In this document: piece by piece, positions 15,988 to 24,566 of the stretch
Layout: every line of letters begins with the position of its first letter
How positions within the stretch are numbered: position 1 is the stretch's first letter
Assembly (NCBI RefSeq): GCF_013284245.2
Contig: NZ_CP085876.1
Location: 4,385,001 to 4,449,000 of the forward strand
From: Brevibacillus sp. DP1.3A
GTDB lineage: Bacteria; Bacillota; Bacilli; Brevibacillales; Brevibacillaceae
Direction of reading: 5' to 3'
DNA: 64,000 nt
Notes under the pieces: model-generated
The model's database searches: none
What the model was told of the DNA's origin: nothing
Seen by the model: only the letters and a program-made list of their open reading frames with translations
Made by a program: the position numbers and the translations under genes

Positions 15988-17946
15988 ATGAAAAGAACAT
16001 TTACCGGGCTTCTCGCATCCGTAACGGTGGTGGCCGCTATACCCTTCCTGTTCACGACGGGTACAATCGCGGAGCCAACCGTTCAAGCCGCATCTACAGA
16101 AGAGTTGCCAGTAGTCGGTTCCTATGCGGGGCTAAAAAAGCTCATCCAATCATCAGACCTGGACAGCTATCATTACGCCACCATGGAAACGAGTACCGCT
16201 ATGCCAGTAGCAGCACCCAGCACAGCCAATAAAGTAGCGGACACATCTAGCGGCGCTGTTCGCGGTGATTTTTCCACAACGAACACACAAGTGCAGGGCG
16301 TCGATGAAGCAGATATCGTAAAATCAGACGGCACTTATCTTTATCAATCCACGCAAAATGAAGTGCGCATCATCAAAGCGTATCCAGCCACCGAGATGAA
16401 GGTCGCAAGCCGTATCAGCTATGACAATGGAAAATTCGTACCGCAAGAAATGTATGTAGACGAACGCAGACTCATCGTAATCGGGCAAGCGGATGAGACG
16501 ATCTCCTATCCTCCTGGTCCTGCTTCCAAAAGAGGCATCCCCCGTTTTCAAGGCATGCAGTCCGTGAAAACCATGATCTACGATATTACGGACAAAAAAC
16601 AACCTCGGCTCATTCGTCAATTGGAGCTGGAAGGCCAGTACATGTCGTCCCGCAAAATCGGCGCGAGCTTGTACGTGACAGCCAACCATTACATGGATAC
16701 GTATCGTATCATGCAAGAGAAAACAGAAGTGCCAGGTCCAACGTATAAAGACAGCGCCCATCATAACCAATACCAAACCATTCCGTACAGCGAGATTCGT
16801 TACTTCCCGGATCACTTTCGTCCAGAGTATTTGATCGTCGCTGGCGTGAATCTGGATGACGCGAAACAAAAGATGTCACTGAATACGTATCTTGGTGCTG
16901 GCGAGAACATCTATGCATCCACCAAAAATCTGTATGTAGCCGTCACCCAGAACAATGCCCAGCCAGTAGCCGTTAAGCAAAAAGGAGTGACAACTCCTTT
17001 GATTGCACCTCCCATTGAGTCAGATACAACCATTTACCGTTTTGCCATGAACAAGGGAGACATTCGGTATACAGGAAAAGGGTCGGTGCCTGGACGCATT
17101 CTGAACCAGTTTTCCATGGATGAAAACGACGGTTATTTCCGAATTGCCACCACGAGCGGTGACATGTGGCGAGACGATGAGCTTACGTCAAAAAACAACT
17201 TGTATGTTCTGGACAACAAACTCGAGGTATTTGGCAAGCTGGAAGGCATCGCTCCAGGAGAACGCATTTACTCTGTCCGTTTCATGGGAGATCGTGCCTA
17301 CATGGTCACCTTCAAAAAAGTCGACCCGCTGTTCGTTCTCGATCTGAAGAAGCCTTCTGCTCCAAGCGTACTAGGTGCCCTCAAAATTCCAGGTTACAGC
17401 GACTATTTACACCCGTATGATGAAAACCATATCATCGGTTTTGGCAAAGAAGCAGAATCAGATAAAGACTGGGCGTACTACCAAGGGATGAAAATTGCCC
17501 TCTTTGACGTCAGTGATGTAACCAAACCGAAGGAAAAGTTCAAGACTGTTATCGGGGACAGAGGAACGGACTCCGAGCTGTTGCGCAATCACAAGGCTCT
17601 GCTGTTCTCCAAAGAAAAAAATCTGCTAGCCTTCCCTGTATCCGTTCACGAACGTACGGCTGAACAAAAAGCCAAAAACGATATGCGCGAGTACGGCCAC
17701 TTTACTTTCCAAGGTGCCTATGTTTATCAGCTCGATCTGAAAAAAGGTTTTCAACTGACAGATCAGATCACCCATCTGTCGAAGGAAGATGTCGCGAAAG
17801 CAGGCGAAGGCTGGTACGACAGCTCCAGTAATATTAAACGGATACTCACGATTGGCGACACGCTCTATACCGTTTCCGACGATTATCTCAAAACGCAGCA
17901 ACTCTCTTCCCCCCAAAAAGAGAATATCTTGCCATTGACGAAATAG
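15988..17946 (+). CDS. Secreted beta-propeller domain protein (PF09826 type)
   Basis: A 652-residue exported protein. A signal peptide covers about 1-38 (LLASVTVVAAIPFLFTTG, cleavage near VQA-A). The block TNTQVQGVDEADIVKSDGTY is the signature start of the bacterial Beta_propel family, and repeated beta blades follow (IYDITDKKQPRLIRQLEL; LYVLDNKLEVFGKLEG; LFVLDLKKPSAPSVLGALKI; IALFDVSDVTKPKEKF). The D-x-x-x-P-x-x-x-G pattern marks each blade. No catalytic residues are known in the family. The ATG at 15988 has GAGGGGG upstream. The TGAAAC-17-CGTCTT promoter implies control by a cell-envelope-stress sigma factor, possibly the ECF factor at 41966. Confidence 0.9.
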   Translation: MKRTFTGLLASVTVVAAIPFLFTTGTIAEPTVQAASTEELPVVGSYAGLKKLIQSSDLDSYHYATMETSTAMPVAAPSTANKVADTSSGAVRGDFSTTNTQVQGVDEADIVKSDGTYLYQSTQNEVRIIKAYPATEMKVASRISYDNGKFVPQEMYVDERRLIVIGQADETISYPPGPASKRGIPRFQGMQSVKTMIYDITDKKQPRLIRQLELEGQYMSSRKIGASLYVTANHYMDTYRIMQEKTEVPGPTYKDSAHHNQYQTIPYSEIRYFPDHFRPEYLIVAGVNLDDAKQKMSLNTYLGAGENIYASTKNLYVAVTQNNAQPVAVKQKGVTTPLIAPPIESDTTIYRFAMNKGDIRYTGKGSVPGRILNQFSMDENDGYFRIATTSGDMWRDDELTSKNNLYVLDNKLEVFGKLEGIAPGERIYSVRFMGDRAYMVTFKKVDPLFVLDLKKPSAPSVLGALKIPGYSDYLHPYDENHIIGFGKEAESDKDWAYYQGMKIALFDVSDVTKPKEKFKTVIGDRGTDSELLRNHKALLFSKEKNLLAFPVSVHERTAEQKAKNDMREYGHFTFQGAYVYQLDLKKGFQLTDQITHLSKEDVAKAGEGWYDSSSNIKRILTIGDTLYTVSDDYLKTQQLSSPQKENILPLTK

Positions 17947-18026
17947 CGGTAATGCTCTGTCATGCGGACAGGTTCTGTGCTAAGATGGGGTAATAGATGC
18001 AGCGTAAATAGAGAGGGTGTCACTAC

Positions 18027-18713
18027 GTGGAGTATTTGAGTTTTAATTTGACATCAACGCTGGCAGGGATTGCGGCTGTGCTGCTGGTTATGTTTATTCG
18101 CCTGCACTGGCCCTTCCGCTTTCAGTACATGGCCAATCTTTTCAAACGACGTTTGAATATTCGATTGCGCTGGCTGGAGGCTTCCTATCGGAAGAACCGT
18201 TCCCGTGCTGTCGCTATGCTGGATAAATCAACCCATGAGATCATGCTTGGCAATTATGAAATGGCCGAAAAATATATCGTTCAAGGAATCAACGTTTGCA
18301 AAGAACGACCAACGTTATTCAATCAAGCGATGATTCACTACTTGTTTTACAACCTGGCGATCGTTTACTATTCATCTGAACGATACAACGAATCATTGGA
18401 AGTGGCGTTTCGTATTTACCAGCGTGATCAAGGAATGACTGATTCCTTAGCTCTTATTGCATGCTCGCACGCCCGCCTGGGTGAAGTAGAGAGTGCGATA
18501 GAAGCTTACCAGCTGATCGCAAGCAAACGATCGGCAAAAGACTGGAAGCTCTTCTGCTTGGCAGAGATTGAAGCTGCCAAAGGAAATTACGAGCGAGCCC
18601 TCTCCCATCTGAAGCAATTGATGGACAAATCAGCCAGTCTTTTGCATCTGAATCACACCGTACTGGAAAAACGCTTGGAAGAGTGGAAAAAAGCCTCTAC
18701 ACAAGCCAGCTAA
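18027..18713 (+). CDS. Membrane-anchored TPR-like protein
   Basis: A 228-residue protein with one N-terminal membrane helix (STLAGIAAVLLVMFIRLHW, about 9-27), a basic linker and then tetratricopeptide-like helix pairs from about 70 to 215 (GNYEMAEKYIVQGINVC; FNQAMIHYLFYNLAIVYYSS; DSLALIACSHARLGEVESAI; AEIEAAKGNYERALSHLKQL). TPRs mediate protein contacts; no enzymatic signature is present. The GTG start at 18027 follows GAGAGGGTG by about 8 bases. It lies 80 bp after the beta-propeller gene on the same strand and is followed by a terminator, so read-through from the ECF promoter is possible. I do not recognise a named family. Confidence 0.8.
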   Translation: MEYLSFNLTSTLAGIAAVLLVMFIRLHWPFRFQYMANLFKRRLNIRLRWLEASYRKNRSRAVAMLDKSTHEIMLGNYEMAEKYIVQGINVCKERPTLFNQAMIHYLFYNLAIVYYSSERYNESLEVAFRIYQRDQGMTDSLALIACSHARLGEVESAIEAYQLIASKRSAKDWKLFCLAEIEAAKGNYERALSHLKQLMDKSASLLHLNHTVLEKRLEEWKKASTQAS

Positions 18714-18722
18714 TCGATTGAC

Positions 18723-18754
18723 GACCGCACATTGCTTTATGTGTGCGGTTTTTA
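18723..18754 (+). terminator. Terminator of the TPR gene
   Basis: ACCGCACAT and ATGTGTGCGGT form the stem around TGCTTT, followed by TTTT. Confidence 0.9.
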
Positions 18755-18821
18755 TTTTCCGGTCTCCGTAACGCTGCTCTATACACAGTCGTATTACTAT
18801 CAAGAAAGTGAGGTATTTTTC

Positions 18822-19469
18822 ATGAAAAAATTCAATGTATCTATACTTGCTGCCTCAGCACTTGTACTCGGTCTCGCTGTAGCGGGCTGTACACCTGGAA
18901 AAGATTCTGCTTTCTCTGCGGATAACCCTGTTGCCAAAATAGGTAATGTGACGATCACTCAAGAACAAATGTACGACAAGTTGAAAAAAGATGCTGGTAA
19001 GCGTGTCATGGCTGATATCATCACCTTGGAGCTGTACAAGCAGGAAGGCGCTGCACAAGGAGTCACTGTAACTGATCAAGAACTCGATGCGCGCGTGAAC
19101 CCAGTTAAAGAAAAAATGGGATCACCAGAGCGATTCCAACAGTATTTGGATGATAAGCAAATGACTGAGCAAGAGCTCCGTGAGGGCGTGCGTGCTGTCA
19201 TGCTGCGGGACAAGCTGTTCGAGAAGGCTAATCCGATCACTGAAGAACAAATTAAAGAATACTATGAGAAAAACAAAGATAAGTTCGAGGGAACATTTGA
19301 AGAAGCTCGCCCGAAAGTGATCGAAAAAGTAAAAACCAGAAACAAACGAAATAATATGGATAAATGGATCGATGAATTGTATAAAAAACACAACGTTCAA
19401 ATCCTCGATAAAGATTTAGAAAAAGAAAAAGAAGTGGAAGAAGAAGAAACAACAACTTCCAGCAAGTAA
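18822..19469 (+). CDS. SurA/PrsA N-domain lipoprotein lacking a PPIase domain
   Basis: A 215-residue lipoprotein. The signal peptide ends in a lipobox (LAVAGC, Cys 23), so it is anchored on the outer face of the membrane. Residues 38-150 match the chaperone helix domain of SurA/PrsA (VAKIGNVTITQEQMYDKL; TDQELDARV; LREGVRAVMLRDKLFE; ITEEQIKEYYEKNKDKFEG). PrsA would insert a parvulin domain here; instead the sequence goes directly to the closing helices (ARPKVIEKVKTRNK), then a Glu-rich tail. It is therefore a foldase-like chaperone without a proline isomerase domain. AAGTGAGGT precedes the ATG. A strong terminator follows. Confidence 0.88.
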   Translation: MKKFNVSILAASALVLGLAVAGCTPGKDSAFSADNPVAKIGNVTITQEQMYDKLKKDAGKRVMADIITLELYKQEGAAQGVTVTDQELDARVNPVKEKMGSPERFQQYLDDKQMTEQELREGVRAVMLRDKLFEKANPITEEQIKEYYEKNKDKFEGTFEEARPKVIEKVKTRNKRNNMDKWIDELYKKHNVQILDKDLEKEKEVEEEETTTSSK

Positions 19470-19472
19470 TGC

Positions 19473-19519
19473 AAAAAGACTTGTGCAAGCCGGCAGTACG
19501 CGGCACACAAGTCTTTTTT
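19473..19519. terminator. Bidirectional terminator between convergent genes
   Basis: AAAAAGACTTGTGC and GCACACAAGTCTTTTTT form a long stem between the lipoprotein gene and the MBL gene. Confidence 0.93.
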
Positions 19520-19521
19520 CG

Positions 19522-20211
19522 TTACGAACGGGCAATCGCAATCAACTCTTGCAGAAACACCTTAATTTCGCCTTGAAGAATGGGGCCATGACCAGTCGCT
19601 AAATACTCAATGGGCCAATCCTGCAAAATCTCCAAGCCCTCCGTAAACTCCACCGCTCGCTCCGGTTCACGTGCTACCCATTGCTTCAAGTGTTCTTGAT
19701 AAGCTGTCCGACAGTCCACTTCTCCGCCAACGATTTGGCCGAGTTCTGTGTTTTCAAAGCACAAATGATCGCCGACAAAGCATATTTTCGACTGGGGATC
19801 AAAGAAGGCAACTGAGCCTTCTGTATGAAAAGAAAGCTGTCGGAAACGCAGTGAAGGCAGATCTCCCCCACTCCCTGTAAACGTATGGCCGAATAGCGTC
19901 TGTGAAAAATCGTCCAGTTCGTAATAATCTTCGAGGTGAATCCAATTGTTTCGAGAAGGGAACATATCGGCATTTCCAATATGATCAGCATGTCGATGAG
20001 TGAAGTAGACATATTCCGTTCGCTCTGGCTTGACCCCGATCTCTTCCAACGCCTGTTGAAAAAATGAGCGTTGCTTACGCTGGTGAGAATCAATCAATAC
20101 AAAGGCATTCCCTTGTTTGATCACATAGCTGTTCACGTAGCTATTCCACGCTTCCTCATAGGTGATGATCGCCCAGGTGGAGTCTGTGATTGGTGCAATC
20201 ACATTGTTCAT
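19522..20211 (-). CDS. MBL-fold metallo-hydrolase
   Basis: A 229-residue metallo-beta-lactamase-fold protein. The dinuclear metal motif H-x-H-x-D-H is seen as THRHADHIGNA (about 74-84), the next ligand region is LPSLRFRQLSFHTEGSVAF with His, then FVGDHLCF supplies the bridging Asp, and LATGHGPIL the last His. The glyoxalase II/RNase Z-like arrangement is complete. Substrate is unknown; hydrolysis of a thioester or lactone is typical. AGGAGAG lies 8 bases before the ATG at 20211, and a TATAAT sits about 40 bp upstream. It is preceded on the same strand by an ABC ATPase gene with a ~100-bp gap. Confidence 0.88.
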   Translation of the reverse strand: MNNVIAPITDSTWAIITYEEAWNSYVNSYVIKQGNAFVLIDSHQRKQRSFFQQALEEIGVKPERTEYVYFTHRHADHIGNADMFPSRNNWIHLEDYYELDDFSQTLFGHTFTGSGGDLPSLRFRQLSFHTEGSVAFFDPQSKICFVGDHLCFENTELGQIVGGEVDCRTAYQEHLKQWVAREPERAVEFTEGLEILQDWPIEYLATGHGPILQGEIKVFLQELIAIARS

Positions 20212-20310
20212 GCCTCCATCTCTCCTCTCCTCCCAGATACCATTTCTTATTGCTATTATACACAATCCTGCACAACCGTGCTGACTCGTGCCCAAACTTA
20301 TCCTACACGA

Positions 20311-21099
20311 TCAAACAGTCGCCTCTTCGCCTAAGCTTACCCAAGATCTTCCTTGCGAGCGTTGAATATGAACAGGTACACCGAAAAAGCTTGTCAGACG
20401 CTCAGCCGTTAAGACCTCATCTGTTTTTCCAACCTGGTCTACTTCCCCCGCTTTTAGCAGCAAGGTATGCGTGAAGCAAGGCAAAATTTCTTCAATGTGA
20501 TGGGTGACATAAAGAAGAGTGGGCCCGTTTGGCTGTTTGGCGATTTGTTCAATCATGGCCAACAGCTGTTCTCTTGAAAGCAAGTCCAGTCCAGTGCAAG
20601 GCTCGTCTAGGATGAGTAACTGAGGGGAAGCCATCAATGCACGAGCAATCAGCACTTTTTGTCTCTCCCCTTGCGATAAAGCGGCAAAACGTCTGTTTTT
20701 CAATGCACGGCATCCAAATGTATCGAGTAAGTCCGACGCTTTCTCTACGTCCGCCTCCTCTGGAACGGAATACAAGCCGATGGTTGCCTCCCGTCCACTC
20801 AAGACGACACGGAGTGCGGTTTCATGCTCGTGAAGCTGTGCCATCAACGCCGTGCTTACCCAGCCGATTGATTTACGCACCTCGCGTAAGTCGACTGTTC
20901 CGTAAAGATTACCTAATACACTGACCTCCCCCTTTGTCGGCCACACATAACCACAAATGATATTCAACAGACTGGTTTTACCAGAGCCGTTTAAACCGAC
21001 TAAACACCAATGCTCCCTGTCTTGCACTTGCCAGGCAATGTCTCGCAAAATGGTTGTTTCATCTCTTTGCCAGGTAACCTTTCTCACATCAATGATCAT
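20311..21099 (-). CDS. ABC transporter ATP-binding protein (YlmA/ModF-like)
   Basis: A 262-residue ABC ATPase. Walker A is VGLNGSGKTSLL (about 34-45), the Q-loop region follows IGWVST, the signature is AALSQGERQKVLIARAL, Walker B is LLILDEPCTGLD and the switch His is in LYVTHHIEE. The set is complete for ATP hydrolysis. The sequence type resembles B. subtilis YlmA, a lone ATPase of unknown substrate, and no permease gene is adjacent: upstream on the same strand lie the M20/DUF3100 genes. AGGAGTGG precedes the ATG at 21099. Confidence 0.9.
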   Translation of the reverse strand: MIIDVRKVTWQRDETTILRDIAWQVQDREHWCLVGLNGSGKTSLLNIICGYVWPTKGEVSVLGNLYGTVDLREVRKSIGWVSTALMAQLHEHETALRVVLSGREATIGLYSVPEEADVEKASDLLDTFGCRALKNRRFAALSQGERQKVLIARALMASPQLLILDEPCTGLDLLSREQLLAMIEQIAKQPNGPTLLYVTHHIEEILPCFTHTLLLKAGEVDQVGKTDEVLTAERLTSFFGVPVHIQRSQGRSWVSLGEEATV

Positions 21100-21133
21100 G
21101 CTTTCTCCACTCCTGACTCTCACAGTTGTATGT

Positions 21134-21170
21134 GAAAAGAACCTCCATGGCATATGGAAGCACACGGAGG
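21134..21170 (-). terminator. Possible terminator of the M20/DUF3100 operon
   Basis: On the minus strand CCTCCGTG-GC and GC-ATGGAGG form an imperfect stem followed by TTCTTTTC, 22 bases after the last gene of the operon. Confidence 0.5.
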
Positions 21171-21192
21171 CCCTAACACAAAAACAGTTTCG

Positions 21193-21630
21193 TTAAAATT
21201 TGCCTTGAATCTTGAATACAATCTCCGCAAACAACGTAGCGAATAGGAACGTACCTGTAAAGACGACGAGAGACACGACTACGATACGCCAGCTAAGCTG
21301 TTTGAATAGATGAACGTCTTTTCCGAGTGACAGACCTGCATACGCGAGAATCGGCGTGGCCAATGCAAGCAGATTGATCTTGGCAATCGCAGCAGCCGTA
21401 TATTCGTTCCCTGGAAAAAACGGGGAGGTCGCAAGCATCGCAAACAAAGAGATCCATACAATGACGGGAGATTTGAACGGAAGAATGCGAGTGAAGCCCA
21501 TTCCGATCAACGTAATGACCGCCAAGAGCAAAATACCTGGCAAAGATTCCATGAATGGTACTTTATAACCGATCCAGTTACCAATGAGAGCAATGAAGCC
21601 AATGATAAAAATCGTCAAGATCTGATTCAT
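21193..21630 (-). CDS. Small polytopic membrane protein of the M20/DUF3100 operon
   Basis: A 145-residue very hydrophobic protein with about four or five membrane helices (ILTIFIIGFIALIGNWIGYK; LPGILLLAVITLIGMGF; SPVIVWISLFAMLATSPFF; IVVVSLVVFTGTFLFATLF). I do not recognise a named family with certainty. It overlaps the end of the DUF3100 gene by 4 bases (ATGA), so the two are translationally coupled and probably form one transporter complex. The context with an M20 amidohydrolase suggests uptake or release of an acylated amino acid or small peptide. Three conserved-looking residues in LALATPILAYAGLSLGKDVH resemble a re-entrant loop. Function is inferred only from context. Confidence 0.75.
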   Translation of the reverse strand: MNQILTIFIIGFIALIGNWIGYKVPFMESLPGILLLAVITLIGMGFTRILPFKSPVIVWISLFAMLATSPFFPGNEYTAAAIAKINLLALATPILAYAGLSLGKDVHLFKQLSWRIVVVSLVVFTGTFLFATLFAEIVFKIQGKF

Positions 21631-22457
21631 GCGCTTTTTCTCCCCCCTTCTGCTGCAGAAGAAGCGCCTTTGCGTCCAATGATAGGCTCAAGCCATGCGT
21701 ACAGCTTTTGTGTGACCGGCAAGGAGAAGAAGATACATACGTACGTTCCGACGATACTCATCATCAAGTTTGCCGCTCCGGAATAAAAGGCAATGTCTTT
21801 TTGCGCTTCTGGGAAAATAACAGCCAATGAGCCTGTTGCTGCTGCCATCATGCTACCGGAACCAACTGCGGCTCCCATCGCCAGAGAAATCGGGTGAAAC
21901 ACCCCGCTGCTTCCTAAAATACTTGCAAGAATCGACATATAAATGGCACCAAACAAGGTTCCGCAAATATATACACCCAGCGCGCCGCGAGCTTCGGCAG
22001 AGTTTGCTCCAAACTTATCAACAATGATTGCCAAGTTTGGCTCACGGTCGAGAGAATAAGTAGCCCCAATTGCTTCACGCTTCAGACCTAGCCACAATGC
22101 GATTGGTAGACCAAATGCGATTGTCCCTACAATGTGTCCCATCTCTTGGACGATCAAGGATACACCAGAACCGAGCAGCTTAGGCAGCTCAGGACCGATA
22201 TTGGCTCCCAGCTTCGCAATAAAGATCAAAAACGAAACACCCAAAATATTGGCTGCGACGTTCATTTCTTTTTCACTCAAAAATTTAAACTTAGGCCAGC
22301 TAATTGCCCCACCTAAAACGAGCGCGTAGAGCATCGGAAACAGAGCGATAACCCCGATGCCAATACTGATTTTCTTTGTCCCGATAAATTCTGTCAATGC
22401 GACGAGAATCAGTACGAGAAAATGCAGCTTGTACTCATTGACGCGTGCCTCTGCCAT
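21627..22457 (-). CDS. DUF3100-family membrane protein, probable transporter
   Basis: A 276-residue polytopic protein with about eight hydrophobic segments. The layout (KKISIGIGVIALFPMLYALVLG near the N terminus, LGANIGPELPKLLGSGVSLI in the middle, and GAAVGSGSMMAAATGSLAVI near the C terminus) matches my recollection of DUF3100 proteins, which resemble halves of anion or amino-acid carriers. It lies 27 bp after the M20 hydrolase gene and overlaps the next membrane gene by 4 bases. I infer that the two membrane proteins import the substrate that the hydrolase cleaves, or export its product. The glycine-rich GSGSMMAAATG stretch would suit a transport path. Confidence 0.78.
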   Translation of the reverse strand: MAEARVNEYKLHFLVLILVALTEFIGTKKISIGIGVIALFPMLYALVLGGAISWPKFKFLSEKEMNVAANILGVSFLIFIAKLGANIGPELPKLLGSGVSLIVQEMGHIVGTIAFGLPIALWLGLKREAIGATYSLDREPNLAIIVDKFGANSAEARGALGVYICGTLFGAIYMSILASILGSSGVFHPISLAMGAAVGSGSMMAAATGSLAVIFPEAQKDIAFYSGAANLMMSIVGTYVCIFFSLPVTQKLYAWLEPIIGRKGASSAAEGGRKSA

Positions 22458-22484
22458 ACAACATCCCCCTCATTCTATCTCGCT

Positions 22485-23660
22485 CTACTCCATGACGACT
22501 TTTTGAGCTGCTCGAACAAACAATTCCACGCCGCGTACCATTGCATCCTCATCAAAATCAAAGCGTGGATGATGGTGCGGATACGTAAAGCCTTTGTCTG
22601 GATTGCCAGCGCCCAATTGAATAAAACAGCCTGGAGCTTTTTTCAAATACTCAGAGAAATCTTCACCTGGCATCAAAGGATCAATGTAAATAATCTCTTC
22701 TTCTCCCCAACGCTCGCGGATCGTATCCTCCATCAGCTTGGTCACCTGCTTGTCGTTGACAACCGATGTGTAGCCATGCGAGAACGTCAATTCATAACTT
22801 GCGCCATGCGCTTCCGTAATTCCTTTAACAATTCGTTCAATCCACATTGGAATATTTTTGCGAATCTCCGCATCGAAGCAGCGCGTGGAGCCCGTCAGTG
22901 TCATCGAATCTGGAATGATGTTATAAGCTGTCCCTGCATTCAGCATCGTCACCGAAATAACGACCTTGTCCAACGCACTGACGTTGCGGGATACAATTTG
23001 TTGTAGGCCAGTAATAACCTGTGCCCCAATGACGATCGGGTCAACCGATGCTTCTGGTTGCGAGGAGTGCCCGCCTTTTCCTTGAATCTTGATATCGAAG
23101 CGATCTGTCGATGAAGTAAGTGCCCCGTACAGTACGCCAAATTTCCCGACAGGCATGTACGATGCCAAATGAATGCCGATAATCGAATCCAGTCCGTCCG
23201 CTGCACCAGCTCTTACGATTTCAGCAGCCCCACCCGGCGGCAGCTCCTCGGCATGCTGGAAGAAGAAACGAACCTCACCTTTGATTTGATCCTTGTACTG
23301 GGACAAAATTTTTGCGGCTCCCAACAGCATCGCTGTATGACCGTCATGTCCGCACGCGTGCATCACGCCAGCTTTTCCTGATGCATATGGCACATCATTT
23401 TCTTCATGGATGGGGAGAGCATCAATATCAGCGCGAATGCCAAGAACTTTTCCTGGCTGTGATCCGATCAGTCGAGCGACCACACTCGTTTTGGTTGGCC
23501 GCGAAAGCTCCAAATTCCCGAAAGATTCCAACGTTTCGTAAATAAATTGAGACGTCTTCTCCTCTTCAAAAGACAATTCTGGATGCTGATGGAGATATCG
23601 TCGCCATGAGACTACCTGCTCAGCTACTTCATCCGCCCATTTCTTCGTTTCCAAACTCAC
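22485..23660 (-). CDS. M20D-family amidohydrolase (N-acyl-amino-acid hydrolase type)
   Basis: A 391-residue zinc enzyme of the AmhX/HipO type. Metal and catalytic motifs are VLGIRADIDALPIHEEN, MHACGHDGHTAMLLGAAK, FFFQHAEELPPGGA (catalytic Glu pair) and the C-terminal YPHHHPRFDFDE; the dimerisation domain starts about residue 185 (IQGKGGHSSQPEASVDPI). Such enzymes split N-acyl amino acids, indole-acetyl conjugates or hippurate. It is the first gene of a three-gene unit with two membrane proteins. An inverted repeat (AGTTAA-GT-TTAACT) lies about 46 bp upstream and could be an operator. The ribosome site (AAAGGAGTGA) fits the ATG at 23660. Confidence 0.93.
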   Translation of the reverse strand: MSLETKKWADEVAEQVVSWRRYLHQHPELSFEEEKTSQFIYETLESFGNLELSRPTKTSVVARLIGSQPGKVLGIRADIDALPIHEENDVPYASGKAGVMHACGHDGHTAMLLGAAKILSQYKDQIKGEVRFFFQHAEELPPGGAAEIVRAGAADGLDSIIGIHLASYMPVGKFGVLYGALTSSTDRFDIKIQGKGGHSSQPEASVDPIVIGAQVITGLQQIVSRNVSALDKVVISVTMLNAGTAYNIIPDSMTLTGSTRCFDAEIRKNIPMWIERIVKGITEAHGASYELTFSHGYTSVVNDKQVTKLMEDTIRERWGEEEIIYIDPLMPGEDFSEYLKKAPGCFIQLGAGNPDKGFTYPHHHPRFDFDEDAMVRGVELFVRAAQKVVME

Positions 23661-23705
23661 ACAATCACTCCTTTTTCTGCTTTTTTCCTCAACATTTTCC
23701 GAGTC

Positions 23706-23719
23706 AGTTAAGTTTAACT
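23706..23719. promoter_or_regulatory. Inverted repeat upstream of the M20 operon
   Basis: AGTTAA-GT-TTAACT sits 46-59 bp before the M20 start in AT-rich DNA. It could be an operator. The rest of 23720-23937 holds no gene I can support. Confidence 0.4.
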
Positions 23720-23937
23720 AAAAAAAATATCGTTTTGTGAATTCTATCACGGAACGATGAAAATAACAAATGTCCATTCCACAAGGACAAAACTGTCGAA
23801 TCTACATCTGTAGCTGTTTATTTATTTGTTATTTTAGAATTTTCCATCGATAATGTCCATGTAAAATATACTATTTGGAACAATAAAAACATTTATGCTG
23901 CTAGATTGGGAGCTTTTCTAGAGAAAAGCCCTTGTCC

Positions 23938-24408
23938 CTATTCTACATTTACTGCAAAAACGACAAAGCGATTCGAAAATTGCCCCAGCCACATTTCTCC
24001 ATTCCCTACCATCACTCCTTGATCATTGACAAACGTATCCGTTACCTTTTGCTGTAAAAAAGCTTCCTTTACCTTCTCCGTGATGACTCGATCATACTCT
24101 TCCAAAAATTGCTGCTCATCTCGGATAAAATGACTTTTTCCGTCTTTGTTCACACGCAGTGGATACCTGATATGCTTGGCTACTTCTGTCTTGTCATTTT
24201 TTTTGACCGCTTCTTGAAGTTTTCCAAAAAAGGCTTCAAATGCGCCTGCATTTGTAATACCCGCGACTTCATACCGATTCGAGGAATTTCCTTCACGCGC
24301 ATATCCGTCATATCCGTCATACCCACTCACCTGTGGAACCAAACTCGTCATTGCTTGAGCCATCAGCGCGATTCCCATCGCAAGCAACATCCATCTCATT
24401 CTTTTCAT
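23938..24408 (-). CDS. Secreted protein of unknown function with a GYDGYDGY motif
   Basis: A 156-residue exported protein. Residues 1-22 are a signal peptide (MKRMRWMLLAMGIALMAQAM), followed by the short tyrosine repeat SGYDGYDGYAREG. The mature domain (FEAFFGKLQEAVKKNDKTEV, then IRYPLRVNKDGKSHFIRDEQ and a C-terminal GNGEMWLGQFSNRFVVFAVN) resembles small NTF2-like or DUF4440-like domains, in which a helix-rich cap is followed by a curved sheet. That is a fold impression from pattern, not a search. GGGAGGA precedes the ATG. It stands between two minus-strand genes with its own promoter space and no obvious partner. Confidence 0.7.
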   Translation of the reverse strand: MKRMRWMLLAMGIALMAQAMTSLVPQVSGYDGYDGYAREGNSSNRYEVAGITNAGAFEAFFGKLQEAVKKNDKTEVAKHIRYPLRVNKDGKSHFIRDEQQFLEEYDRVITEKVKEAFLQQKVTDTFVNDQGVMVGNGEMWLGQFSNRFVVFAVNVE

Positions 24409-24494
24409 CGCGTTCCTCCCATATGTATTGCTATTTCCTTCCTACTGATAGCTTTTCGTCCTCTGCCATTCGTTATGCAAAACCGCCTTCAACG

Positions 24495-24534
24495 AAAAAA
24501 AGCCCCTATGCCCATACTGACATAAGGGAGGCTC
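24495..24534 (-). terminator. Terminator of the permease gene
   Basis: AGCC-CCCTTATG and CATAGGGGCT form the stem on the minus strand, followed by TTTTTTTC. Confidence 0.75.
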
Positions 24535-24566
24535 TTCACTTTCCGTGAAACGGAACTTCTTTTCCA

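Noticed and set aside
23905-23935. Hairpin GGGAGCTTTTC/GAAAAGCCC as a terminator
   Set aside because: It lacks a T-tract downstream on the minus strand; it might be a weak terminator or chance.
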